9,991 nucleotides of DNA from Candidatus Saccharimonadota bacterium. GTDB taxonomy: Bacteria > Patescibacteriota > Saccharimonadia > UBA4664. Positions 1-6,120 of this stretch are shown in pieces. How positions within the stretch are numbered: the first letter of the stretch is position 1; each line of letters starts with the position of its first letter. The position numbers and the translations under genes were made by a program. Location of the stretch: NCBI GenBank assembly GCA_029237755.1, contig JAQZBT010000042.1, positions 1-9,991 on the forward strand, read 5' to 3'. Under the pieces are notes generated by a model, which was not told the origin of the DNA, ran no database searches, and saw only the letters and a list, made by a program, of their open reading frames with translations.

Positions 1-80
1 AACAGTAACGCGACAACGACCGCTCCGACCCCGAAAGCGATTGCCCTACCTCGATGACTCTGGTACTGAATGTCTGGCAT
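1..80 (-). CDS. Partial membrane-anchored or secreted protein, N-terminus only
   Basis: An open frame begins at an ATG (plus positions 78-80) and runs off the left edge for 26 codons. It starts with a polar stretch (MPDIQYQSHRGR) and then turns hydrophobic (AIAFGVGAVVVALL), which is the pattern of a signal-anchor with positive charges on the cytoplasmic side. It follows the LPXTG-protein gene on the same strand, after that gene's terminator and a candidate promoter at 107-135. No clear Shine-Dalgarno sits at the usual distance; a GAAGAGAG run lies about 16-23 bases upstream. A sortase or another envelope protein would fit the neighbourhood, but nothing in the visible part proves it. The opposite-strand frame in this stretch has no membrane-like or other recognisable character. 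Confidence 0.42.
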   Translation of the reverse strand, partial: MPDIQYQSHRGRAIAFGVGAVVVALL

Positions 81-106
81 TAGCCGACTTTGCTTACTCT
101 CTTCCG

Positions 107-135
107 AGTGTAAAGCAGTTATGCTTAGGGCGCAA
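107..135 (-). promoter_or_regulatory. Candidate promoter for the left-edge gene
   Basis: Read on the minus strand there is a TTGCGC box (130-135), a 17-base spacer and a TACACT box (107-112). That is 3/6 and 4/6 to the sigma70 consensus with ideal spacing. It lies between the upstream terminator and the partial gene starting at 80, so it is in the right place, but the -35 match is weak. Confidence 0.3.
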
Positions 136-141
136 ATGCAT

Positions 142-173
142 AAAAAGACCGGCAACACCAGGGCTGCCGGTCT
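142..173 (-). terminator. Rho-independent terminator after the LPXTG gene
   Basis: A perfect 9-bp stem pairs AGACCGGCA (146-154) with TGCCGGTCT (165-173) around a 10-base loop. Read on the minus strand the stem is followed directly by TTTTT (142-146). It lies 20 bases past the stop codon of the LPXTG-protein gene. Confidence 0.85.
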
Positions 174-193
174 CTTATTATCTGTTTTGGTTT

Positions 194-691
194 TTAGCGC
201 TGACGCATGGCGTCGCGGACGGCGCGCTTGCTGCGCAGGTACATGTAGCTGGCGCCACCGATAGCGGAAGCACCGGCCAAGCCACCCAGCACTGTTGCAG
301 CACCGGTCTCGGGCAGGGTCTCACCGGCCTCGGGCTCAGGGCTGACAGACGGTGAAGGTGATGCGGCACCACCCTTGCCACCCTCTTCGGGCTCATCGGT
401 CGGGCTGGGAGTAGCCGAAGGAGTCGAGCTGGGGCTGGCGCTAACCGACGGGCTCGGGCTCTTGCTCGGCTTGTTGTGGTCGCAGTCCTCGTCGTGGACG
501 TGTGGAGTTGCGCTCGGGGTGGGCGTAGAACCGCCACCCATGCCGCCGGTCGGGCTGGCGCTCGGGGTCGGAGTGCAGTTACAGGTATTGTTGTGGCTTG
601 AGCCGGCCTGGACGGTACCGGCGGCCGCGAGGGCGATCACCGCAGCGACGGGCAGGGTCGCAGCCAGCTTGGAAATAGTAGAACGGGTCAT
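194..691 (-). CDS. LPXTG-anchored, Ser/Pro/Thr-rich secreted surface protein
   Basis: A 165-residue surface protein with all parts of a sortase substrate. Residues 1-29 are a signal peptide: basic start, hydrophobic core, and a likely cut after VQA. Residues 40-120 are low-complexity Pro/Ser/Thr/Gly, typical of an extended, possibly glycosylated, stalk. LPETG is at residues 126-130, followed by a Gly/Ala-rich membrane segment (131-151) and a basic tail (RSKRAVRDAMRQR). Sortase would cut between T and G and join the protein to the cell wall. There is no globular domain; two short clusters (HNNTCNC near 33-39 and HVHDEDCDHN near 64-73) are rich in His, Cys and Asp and could bind metal, which is speculation. 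The start is supported by AAAAGGAA (698-705) six bases upstream and by the promoter at 725-753. A long antisense frame over the gene is a product of base composition. Confidence 0.82.
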   Translation of the reverse strand: MTRSTISKLAATLPVAAVIALAAAGTVQAGSSHNNTCNCTPTPSASPTGGMGGGSTPTPSATPHVHDEDCDHNKPSKSPSPSVSASPSSTPSATPSPTDEPEEGGKGGAASPSPSVSPEPEAGETLPETGAATVLGGLAGASAIGGASYMYLRSKRAVRDAMRQR

Positions 692-724
692 AAACGATTC
701 CTTTTGGAAAATTAAGAATCGACA

Positions 725-753
725 ACTTTACCGCCTGTTCCACCACATGTCAA
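725..753 (-). promoter_or_regulatory. Sigma70-type promoter of the LPXTG gene
   Basis: On the minus strand a perfect TTGACA (748-753) is separated by 17 bases from TAAAGT (725-730). The start of transcription would be near 718, giving a leader of about 27 bases that contains the AAAAGGAA ribosome binding site. An inverted repeat (759-778) lies just upstream of the -35 box. Confidence 0.7.
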
Positions 754-758
754 GACTT

Positions 759-778
759 TTTGGCTATGACAAGCCAAA
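759..778. repeat. Inverted repeat in the divergent promoter region
   Basis: TTTGGCT (759-765) and AGCCAAA (772-778) form a perfect 7-bp inverted repeat around 6 bases. It lies between the divergent LPXTG and aminotransferase promoters, 5 bases upstream of the LPXTG -35 box. Neither side has a downstream T-run, so it is not a terminator. A regulator operator is possible. Confidence 0.4.
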
Positions 779-810
779 TAACGCTTATGCTTCGGCCTGA
801 TGCGAATCCT

Positions 811-819
811 TGCTACGAT
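811..819 (+). promoter_or_regulatory. Extended -10 element of the aminotransferase/PEPC operon
   Basis: TGCTACGAT is an extended -10 (TG, one base, then TACGAT at 814-819). The predicted transcription start is about 826, one base before the chosen ATG at 827, so the mRNA would be leaderless or nearly so. No convincing -35 is seen, which is usual for extended -10 promoters. Confidence 0.45.
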
Positions 820-826
820 CAAAGTC

Positions 827-1975
827 ATGAAACCGGTATTGGCAAAGCGCCTGGAATCCCTCGAAGAGAGTGCTACTCTCGCCCTCAACGCCCGCGTCAA
901 ACAGATGGTCGCGGCCGGCGAGACTATCTATAACCTCACGGCCGGCGAGCTCGACGGCGATACCCCGGCCTACATCCAACAGGCCGTGGCCAAGACACTT
1001 CATCTCAACAAGTACACGCCTGTACCCGGAATGCCCGCGCTACGCGAGGCCATCGCCAGGCACGCCAGCGATTTCTATGACGTTCCATTTTCGCCTGCCC
1101 AAGCCGTGGTAACGGCCGGCGCCAAACCAGCCCTGGGAGCCGCCTTCCTGGCCTTACTCAACCCCGGCGACGAGGTCATCGTCCCCACCCCGGCCTGGGT
1201 CAGCTACAATCACCTGATCGAACTGGCCGGAGGTCGCGTAGTCGAAGTCCCACTGACCGACCGCTGGGACCTGGACGTGCGTGCCATCGCTAAAGCCATC
1301 ACACCCCGCACCCGCGCCATCATCGTCAACTCGCCGCATAACCCAACCGGCGCCGTCTTCACCTCCGCCAGCCAGCGCGAACTGGCCAAATTACTCACCG
1401 GCCGCCCGATCACGGTTATTGCCGACGACATCTACAACAAACTGGTCTTCACCCGCTCCTTCCAGCCCATCACCAAGCTCGGTTTCAAGCCCGACCAACT
1501 AGTGATCATCAACGGCTGGTCCAAGAGCCAGGCACTGACGGGCTGGCGCATCGGTTATGTACTCGCCCACCCCGACGTGGCGGCCGCTATCACCGCCCTG
1601 CTCAGCCACTTCACCGGTAACGCCGCCGTACCGAGCCAACAAGCCGCCCTTACCGCCCTCGCCGCCGGCGACGTGCCCGGCAAGCTGGAGACACTGCGCC
1701 ATCGCCGTGATCTGGTGGCCCAAGGCCTCAAGCGCATTCCGAAACTAAACTTCGTCACCCCCGGAGGTGCTTTTTACTTCATGATCGATTTGAGAACCGT
1801 TACCTCCGATAGCGCCGCCTGGTGCGAGCAGCTACTGACGAAGTACCATGTTGCCCTCGTTCCCGGCGAAGCCTTCAGTGCGCCCGGGTTTGCCCGCTTG
1901 TCCTTCGCCGCCGACGACGCCACTCTCCAGTCCGCCATCTCAGCAATCGCCCAAGCCGTAACAAAAAAGGATTAG
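827..1975 (+). CDS. aspC: Aspartate aminotransferase, class I PLP-dependent (subgroup Ib type)
   Basis: A PLP enzyme (382 residues) that would move the amino group of glutamate onto oxaloacetate to make aspartate. Numbered from the ATG at 827: the TAGELDGDTP motif near residues 38-47; TPAWVSY with the ring-stacking Trp124; SPHNPTGA with Asn172; ADDIY with Asp200 and Tyr203; SKSQALTGWRIGY with the Schiff-base Lys233 and Arg241; and Arg357 in ARLSFA for the substrate carboxylate. The fold, length and motif order match the Thermus/Bacillus-type aspartate aminotransferases, some of which also take prephenate. The frame opens at 800, but 827 gives the family's usual N-terminus (MKPVLAKRLESLEES) and sits right behind the extended -10. 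There is no Shine-Dalgarno before 827. The stop is three bases from the PEP carboxylase start, so the two genes form an operon. The exact substrate is inferred. Confidence 0.88.
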   Translation: MKPVLAKRLESLEESATLALNARVKQMVAAGETIYNLTAGELDGDTPAYIQQAVAKTLHLNKYTPVPGMPALREAIARHASDFYDVPFSPAQAVVTAGAKPALGAAFLALLNPGDEVIVPTPAWVSYNHLIELAGGRVVEVPLTDRWDLDVRAIAKAITPRTRAIIVNSPHNPTGAVFTSASQRELAKLLTGRPITVIADDIYNKLVFTRSFQPITKLGFKPDQLVIINGWSKSQALTGWRIGYVLAHPDVAAAITALLSHFTGNAAVPSQQAALTALAAGDVPGKLETLRHRRDLVAQGLKRIPKLNFVTPGGAFYFMIDLRTVTSDSAAWCEQLLTKYHVALVPGEAFSAPGFARLSFAADDATLQSAISAIAQAVTKKD

Positions 1976-1978
1976 ATT

Positions 1979-3484
1979 TTGCGCCACATCTCAGCCACTA
2001 TGGCCACCCAACACCCCGACAACGCCGCCGCCCCATTCTGGAACCCATCTGATCCCTTCATCGGCGTTCATCAGGAACTCGCCGATGCCCTGGCCTGCTA
2101 CAAAGAGTTTGGCATGGACGAGTTTATGTGGGACTGGGAAGGCAAATACGCCGACAGCGCCGTTGTGGACAAGCTTTTCAGCCGGTATCATGCCTATTTC
2201 TCCAAGTACCGGCTGGGCCGCGACAAGTTCCTCACCTTCCGCATCCCCAACATCTGGGAAGAGAAGGGCTACAGCCTGCTCCAGGCCATGAGCGTCATAC
2301 TTTCGAGCGAAGATTTTGCCCGTGACCTGAAGTTCAGTGACCGCCCCCTTTTCGAAGTCATCCTCCCCATGACCGAGCGCGCCGACCAGCTCATGCAGAT
2401 GCATAAATCCTTCGAAAAATTAGCCCAATTCAAAACGCGCGAGTTCGACAGCAATGGCCGGGCCAACACCGATCACATTGAGCTAATCCCATTGGTCGAA
2501 AGCGTGGAGGGCCAGCAAAGCATCGGAAAGCTACTGCAGGAATATCTCTCGCTTCACACCAATGCCGGCCGCCGGCCCGAATATATCCGCCCCTTCCTAG
2601 CCCGGTCCGACCCGGCATTGGTGTCAGGCCTGCTGGCCACCGTGCTGGCAAATCGCATGGCACTTTCCCAGGTCTATGAGTTCTCAGCCGAGCACAACAT
2701 CCCCGTCTTCCCTATCTCCGGCGTTGGCAGTCTGCCCTTCCGAGGCGGTCTCACCCCCGACACCGTGGAACAGTTCGCGACGGCTCTGCCAGGGGTCCGT
2801 ACAGTATCGTTGCAATCTTCTTTTCGCTACGACCACTCGCCGGCGTCCGTGAAGGCCGCCACGACCAAACTTGAGGGTCTTCTGCCGCAGACGAAACCGC
2901 AGCTTATCTCCGCAGCAGATCAAAAACAGCTCGCCCGCATCAGCGGGAAAGCCGCCGCGCACTACCAGGAAACCCTGGGTGGCATTGCTCCAGACTTGAT
3001 GGGAATCTTCGCCGCAGTACCAAAGCGCCGCGAGCGCCGCCAACACATCGGTCTATTGGCCTATGGCCGGTCCATGGGCTCCCAGCAACTCCCCCGCGCG
3101 ATTACCTTCACCGCCGGCCTCTACTCCATCGGTGTGCCGCCCGAGTTTATCGGTGTCGGCCGCGCCTTGGCGGACTTAAGCGATCGTGACCTCGAACTGG
3201 TCCGGGATCACTATCCGGCACTGACGGACGACCTCGACCGGGCTGGACGCTACCTCAACACCGACAACCTCAAAGCCCTCTCCTCTCGCAACGCCGCCTG
3301 GCGCAAAATTCACGAAGACATCGACGCCGCCTCGCGCATCCTGGGGGTTAGTTTCGGTCCGCGCACGCAAAGCGAGAAGGCTCATCGCAACCTCACCGCC
3401 AACGTCCTGCTGTTCAAGAACAGCCGCGAGGCGCTCACCGAAGCTATTACGGAAACCGCCTTGCTCCGGCGCAGCCTGGGCTAG
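1979..3484 (+). CDS. ppcA: Phosphoenolpyruvate carboxylase, archaeal type
   Basis: Adds bicarbonate to PEP to give oxaloacetate and phosphate. The protein (501 residues) is about half the length of the usual bacterial enzyme and matches the short archaeal-type family also seen in a few bacteria. Diagnostic motifs are TMATQHPDN (7-15), WDWEGK (51-56), FEVILPMT (125-132), LARSDPAL (207-214), GSLPFRGGL (250-258), SSFRYDH (280-286), HIGLLAYGRSMG (356-367) and LPRAITFTAGLYSIGVPPE (371-389). The start is TTG at 1979: it gives the short leader before TMxTQHPDN that the family has, and AAAAAAGGA, inside the end of the upstream gene, sits seven bases before it. The internal ATG at residue 8 is less likely. 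The gene is three bases downstream of an aspartate aminotransferase, so its oxaloacetate is probably used to make aspartate. The C-terminal 100 residues diverge more, but no catalytic block is missing. Confidence 0.92.
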   Translation: MRHISATMATQHPDNAAAPFWNPSDPFIGVHQELADALACYKEFGMDEFMWDWEGKYADSAVVDKLFSRYHAYFSKYRLGRDKFLTFRIPNIWEEKGYSLLQAMSVILSSEDFARDLKFSDRPLFEVILPMTERADQLMQMHKSFEKLAQFKTREFDSNGRANTDHIELIPLVESVEGQQSIGKLLQEYLSLHTNAGRRPEYIRPFLARSDPALVSGLLATVLANRMALSQVYEFSAEHNIPVFPISGVGSLPFRGGLTPDTVEQFATALPGVRTVSLQSSFRYDHSPASVKAATTKLEGLLPQTKPQLISAADQKQLARISGKAAAHYQETLGGIAPDLMGIFAAVPKRRERRQHIGLLAYGRSMGSQQLPRAITFTAGLYSIGVPPEFIGVGRALADLSDRDLELVRDHYPALTDDLDRAGRYLNTDNLKALSSRNAAWRKIHEDIDAASRILGVSFGPRTQSEKAHRNLTANVLLFKNSREALTEAITETALLRRSLG

Positions 3485-3496
3485 TTGCCTCATCTA

Positions 3497-3531
3497 TGGC
3501 ATAATTAGCCCTTGAATTATCCGTAAGGTAA
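3497..3531 (+). promoter_or_regulatory. Extended -10 promoter and ribosome binding site of ychF
   Basis: TGGCATAAT (3497-3505) is an extended -10 with CATAAT matching 5/6 of the consensus. Transcription would begin near 3512, leaving a 24-base leader. TAAGGTAA (3524-3531) is the ribosome binding site, seven bases from GG to the TTG start, and helps fix that start. Confidence 0.5.
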
Positions 3532-3535
3532 CCCT

Positions 3536-4612
3536 TTGAGTCTCTCCCTCGGCATCGTCGGCCTACCCAACGTCGGCAAGTCCACTCTCTTCAACGCGCT
3601 GACCAAGAACAACGTTCTGGCGGCCAACTATCCGTTCGCGACGATCGAGCCAAACGTCGGCATCGTTCCCCTACCCGACCCTCGTCTGGCCGAGCTCGCC
3701 AAGCTCTACTCGACCGAAAAAATCGTGCCGGCCACGGTTACTTTCGTCGATATCGCAGGCATCGTGCGCGGAGCTTCTGAAGGCCAGGGCCTCGGCAACA
3801 AATTCCTGGCCAACATCCGCGAATGCAATGCCATCGTCCAGGTCGTACGCGCCTTCAGCGACCCCAACGTCTCGCATGTCGATGGTGCCCCCGACCCCAA
3901 GCGCGATATCGAGACCATCGCCACCGAGTTGATACTCGCCGACCTCCAGACTATCGATAACCGCCTGCGCAAGCTCGAAGGCGAAGCCAAGCGTGACCCT
4001 AAGGGCTTTGGACCAGTCCTCCAAGCGGTAGAGACAGCCAAGCAGCATCTCGATCAGGGCCAGCTCCTCTTCGGCTCCAAGCTCGACCTGGAACCGCTGC
4101 GCGATCTTCAACTCCTGACAGCGAAGCCGTTCATATATGTGTTCAACTTGGACGAGTCAGACTTGAACAACAAATCAGTACAAGCGGAACTGGCGACTCT
4201 TGTGGCACCTGCGCGAGCACTCTTCTTGTGCGCGCAGATCGAAGCGGAGCTCATGGACCTGCCGTCAGAAGAGGCCACAGAGCTACTGCAATCGCTTGGC
4301 CAAGCCGAATCGGGTCTGGACCAGCTGGCTCACGTCGGCTTCGAAACGCTCGGTCTGCAGACCTATCTCACCGCCGGTCCCAAGGAAGTTCGCGCCTGGA
4401 CTATACCCCAAGGCGCCACCGCGCCCGAGGCCGCCGGCGTCATTCACACCGATTTCCAGAAAGGTTTCATCAAGGCCGAAATCGTGTCGTATCACGACCT
4501 TATTGCGGCCGGCTCCCTACCCGCCGCCCGCTCGGCTGGGAAGGCCCGCCTCGAGGGCAAAGAATACATCATGAAGGACGGCGACGTAGTCGAATTCAGG
4601 TTCAATGTCTAA
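3536..4612 (+). CDS. ychF: Ribosome-binding ATPase YchF (Obg-family, TRAFAC class)
   Basis: YchF/Ola1 is a universal P-loop protein that binds the ribosome and, unlike other Obg proteins, prefers ATP to GTP; it is linked to stress responses and translation. The 358 residues match the family's usual length (about 360). Visible motifs: P-loop GLPNVGKST (9-17), switch I region PFATIEPNVG (33-42), G3 DIAG (72-75), and NLDE (204-207) where a canonical GTPase would have NKxD; the altered G4 is why the family binds ATP. A helical insert spans about 125-195, and a TGS domain about 276-356 (GPKEVRAWTI, then AAGVIHTDFQKGFIKAE). The TTG start gives MSLSLGIVGLPNVGKS, the expected N-terminus, and has a ribosome binding site. 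The end overlaps the next gene by 8 bases. Confidence 0.95.
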   Translation: MSLSLGIVGLPNVGKSTLFNALTKNNVLAANYPFATIEPNVGIVPLPDPRLAELAKLYSTEKIVPATVTFVDIAGIVRGASEGQGLGNKFLANIRECNAIVQVVRAFSDPNVSHVDGAPDPKRDIETIATELILADLQTIDNRLRKLEGEAKRDPKGFGPVLQAVETAKQHLDQGQLLFGSKLDLEPLRDLQLLTAKPFIYVFNLDESDLNNKSVQAELATLVAPARALFLCAQIEAELMDLPSEEATELLQSLGQAESGLDQLAHVGFETLGLQTYLTAGPKEVRAWTIPQGATAPEAAGVIHTDFQKGFIKAEIVSYHDLIAAGSLPAARSAGKARLEGKEYIMKDGDVVEFRFNV

Positions 4613-4964
4613 AACCATCCTGATCCAAAAGTATGAGGGCGCTGTCGTCCTGGGCGGCTCGATGTGGCTCTTCCACCAGCAAGACGCAAACCTCTTGATC
4701 TTCATGGTCTTCCTGTTGCTGCCCGACCTCTCGATGCTCGGCTACCTCGCCGGCAACCGTATCGGCGCCCTGACCTACAACCTCGCCCACAGCTACATAC
4801 TGCCGGGCCTCATCACGCTGGGCTATCTGGCAGCCACCGGTACGGTACCTCCCCTGCTCTACGTCTGGTTCGCTCACATCGGCATGGACCGCCTGCTTGG
4901 GTTCGGACTCAAAGAAGATACTGGATTCCGCCACACCCACCTCGGGCCAATCGGCAAAGACTAG
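4605..4964 (+). CDS. DUF4260 family small integral membrane protein
   Basis: A 119-residue protein of unknown function matching the DUF4260 family, recognised by HIGMDRLLGFGLK (91-103) and the closing FRHTHLG (108-114). Hydrophobic segments lie at about 12-24, 29-49, 59-79 and 82-101, so three or four membrane passes are likely. The segments LLLPDLSMLGYLAG and YNLAHSYILPG carry Asp, Asn and His inside or near the membrane, which might be functional. The ATG lies inside the last codons of ychF (8-base overlap), so translation is probably coupled to YchF; that does not show a shared function. Its stop codon overlaps the stop of the convergent tlyA gene within one CTAG. Confidence 0.82.
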   Translation: MSKTILIQKYEGAVVLGGSMWLFHQQDANLLIFMVFLLLPDLSMLGYLAGNRIGALTYNLAHSYILPGLITLGYLAATGTVPPLLYVWFAHIGMDRLLGFGLKEDTGFRHTHLGPIGKD

Positions 4965-5680
4965 CTCTGTCGCAGCAAAAAGAAGCGCTCGACGTTCCCC
5001 TCGGCGCCGGCGACCTTTGAGTCCGCCTCTGCCACAATCTCAAAGCGCTCGCCTATCCAGTCCCGCAGACCAGCCAGCACAGCGTCCCGCGGCTCCCCTT
5101 CTGGGATCACTCCGTGGTATTTGTCGGCTACCGGCTTGCCCGCCTCAAACTGCGGCTTGGCCATCGCCACGATCGGCGCTCCAGGCTTGAGCAGTGCAGC
5201 CGTCGGTTCGAGCACTTTGGTTAGCGAAATAAACGAAACGTCCATCACGGCCATATCGGCCGCCTCAGGCAGCTCCGCTTCCCGGATGTCAGTCTGCTCC
5301 ATCACGACCACCCGGGGGTCCTGACGCAGCTTGTATGCGAGCTGAGCAGTACCTACGTCGACGCAGTAGACCTTCGCAGCGCCTTGCTGCAGCGCAAAAT
5401 CGGTAAAGCCGCCGGTCGATGAGCCGACGTCCAAAACAACCTTGCCTTCGAAGTCGAGATTCAGTGTCTCGGCTACAGAGGCTAGTTTGTCTCCCGCCCG
5501 ACTCCCAAACCGCGGCTGGTCTTTGACATGGAGATCGATATTCGCATCTACAGCCAGCCCTGGTTTCTCGAGCCTGCGGCCATCGGCCGACACCTGTCCG
5601 GCCATAATCAGCGCCTGTGCCTGTGTACGGGTAGCAGCAAGCCCACGCTCCACGAGCAACACATCAAGACGCTGCTTCAT
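4961..5680 (-). CDS. tlyA: TlyA family rRNA 2'-O-methyltransferase (S4 plus FtsJ-like domain)
   Basis: TlyA methylates ribose 2'-hydroxyls in 16S rRNA helix 44 and, in some types, 23S rRNA helix 69, which in mycobacteria makes ribosomes sensitive to capreomycin. Residues 1-60 form an S4 RNA-binding domain (RLDVLLVERGL, then QAQALIMAGQVSADG). The rest is a Rossmann methyltransferase with the SAM loop DVGSSTGGF (84-92). The catalytic tetrad K-D-K-E is in place at K65, D147, K175 and E231; the D-K and K-E spacings (28 and 56) equal those of the mycobacterial enzyme. At 239 residues it is on the short side. The ATG overlaps the stop of the upstream gene as ATGA, so it is translationally coupled to it. 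Haemolysin names sometimes given to this family do not describe the activity. Confidence 0.92.
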   Translation of the reverse strand: MKQRLDVLLVERGLAATRTQAQALIMAGQVSADGRRLEKPGLAVDANIDLHVKDQPRFGSRAGDKLASVAETLNLDFEGKVVLDVGSSTGGFTDFALQQGAAKVYCVDVGTAQLAYKLRQDPRVVVMEQTDIREAELPEAADMAVMDVSFISLTKVLEPTAALLKPGAPIVAMAKPQFEAGKPVADKYHGVIPEGEPRDAVLAGLRDWIGERFEIVAEADSKVAGAEGNVERFFLLRQS

Positions 5681-6114
5681 CGGCTCAACTCAGACTTGAG
5701 CTGCTGCACCAAGTCATCCATTGATTCGTATTGCAGCTCAATCGCATTACCACTGTTAACCAGGCCAATATTCATATACGGCAACTTATCGCTCTCATGG
5801 CGCATCAGCACCACCCGCTTGCCCTTAGCCAGCGAGTAGCCAATCTCAAACTGGACTCCTGCCGACGGCGGGTTCGCCGTAACGAACCCAATGAACGCAT
5901 CCGCTTCATTCAGCTCGCGCAAATCCATTTCAAACGCCTGCTCCGGCCGCAAAGTATTCACGTCCCAGCCTTCGGCTTGAACTGCGCAAAAAACGCTGTG
6001 CCCTGCATTTAACAGTCCATTGATTATGGCTTCGACATCGCGTCGGAAAGATTCGTGTACCTTTCCGTCGGGCGTGGTTTGGCCACTAAATGACGTGGCG
6101 AGGAACAGCCGCAT
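5677..6114 (-). CDS. Nucleoside 2-deoxyribosyltransferase / DNPH1-like protein
   Basis: A 145-residue Rossmann-like protein resembling nucleoside 2-deoxyribosyltransferases and the nucleotide N-hydrolase DNPH1 (Rcl), which cleave the base-sugar bond of deoxynucleosides or their 5'-monophosphates. The N-terminus MRLFLATSFSG is the first strand and substrate loop. EMDLRELNEADAFIGFVT (62-79) followed by PPSAGVQFEIGYSLAKGKRVVL (82-103) is the family core. By alignment from memory with human DNPH1, Asp64 and the nucleophile Glu90 are the catalytic pair, with two extra residues between them. It sits between efp (6-base gap) and tlyA (ATGA overlap), so it is in the translation operon. A role in nucleotide salvage or in clearing modified or damaged nucleotides would suit a reduced genome, but the substrate is not visible from sequence. 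A non-enzymatic family relative cannot be excluded. Confidence 0.68.
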   Translation of the reverse strand: MRLFLATSFSGQTTPDGKVHESFRRDVEAIINGLLNAGHSVFCAVQAEGWDVNTLRPEQAFEMDLRELNEADAFIGFVTANPPSAGVQFEIGYSLAKGKRVVLMRHESDKLPYMNIGLVNSGNAIELQYESMDDLVQQLKSELSR

Positions 6115-6120
6115 GGCGAT

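Noticed and set aside
1..57. Plus-strand frame ending at 55-57 as the tail of an upstream gene
   Set aside because: Only 18 codons are visible with no recognisable content, and the opposite strand reads as a more convincing signal-anchor start in the same operon direction.
41..355. Plus-strand open frame across the left edge and the LPXTG terminator
   Set aside because: It runs through the terminator hairpin and the antisense of the LPXTG C-terminus, has no ribosome binding site and shows no domain.
375..800. Long plus-strand open frame opposite the LPXTG gene
   Set aside because: It is antisense to a gene with a signal peptide, LPETG anchor, ribosome binding site, promoter and terminator. 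Its protein is a repetitive Gly/Leu/Val string that mirrors the Ser/Pro/Thr codons on the other strand.
800..826. Upstream ATG (800) as start of the aminotransferase
   Set aside because: It adds nine residues not typical of the family, lies upstream of or inside the extended -10 element, and has no ribosome binding site.
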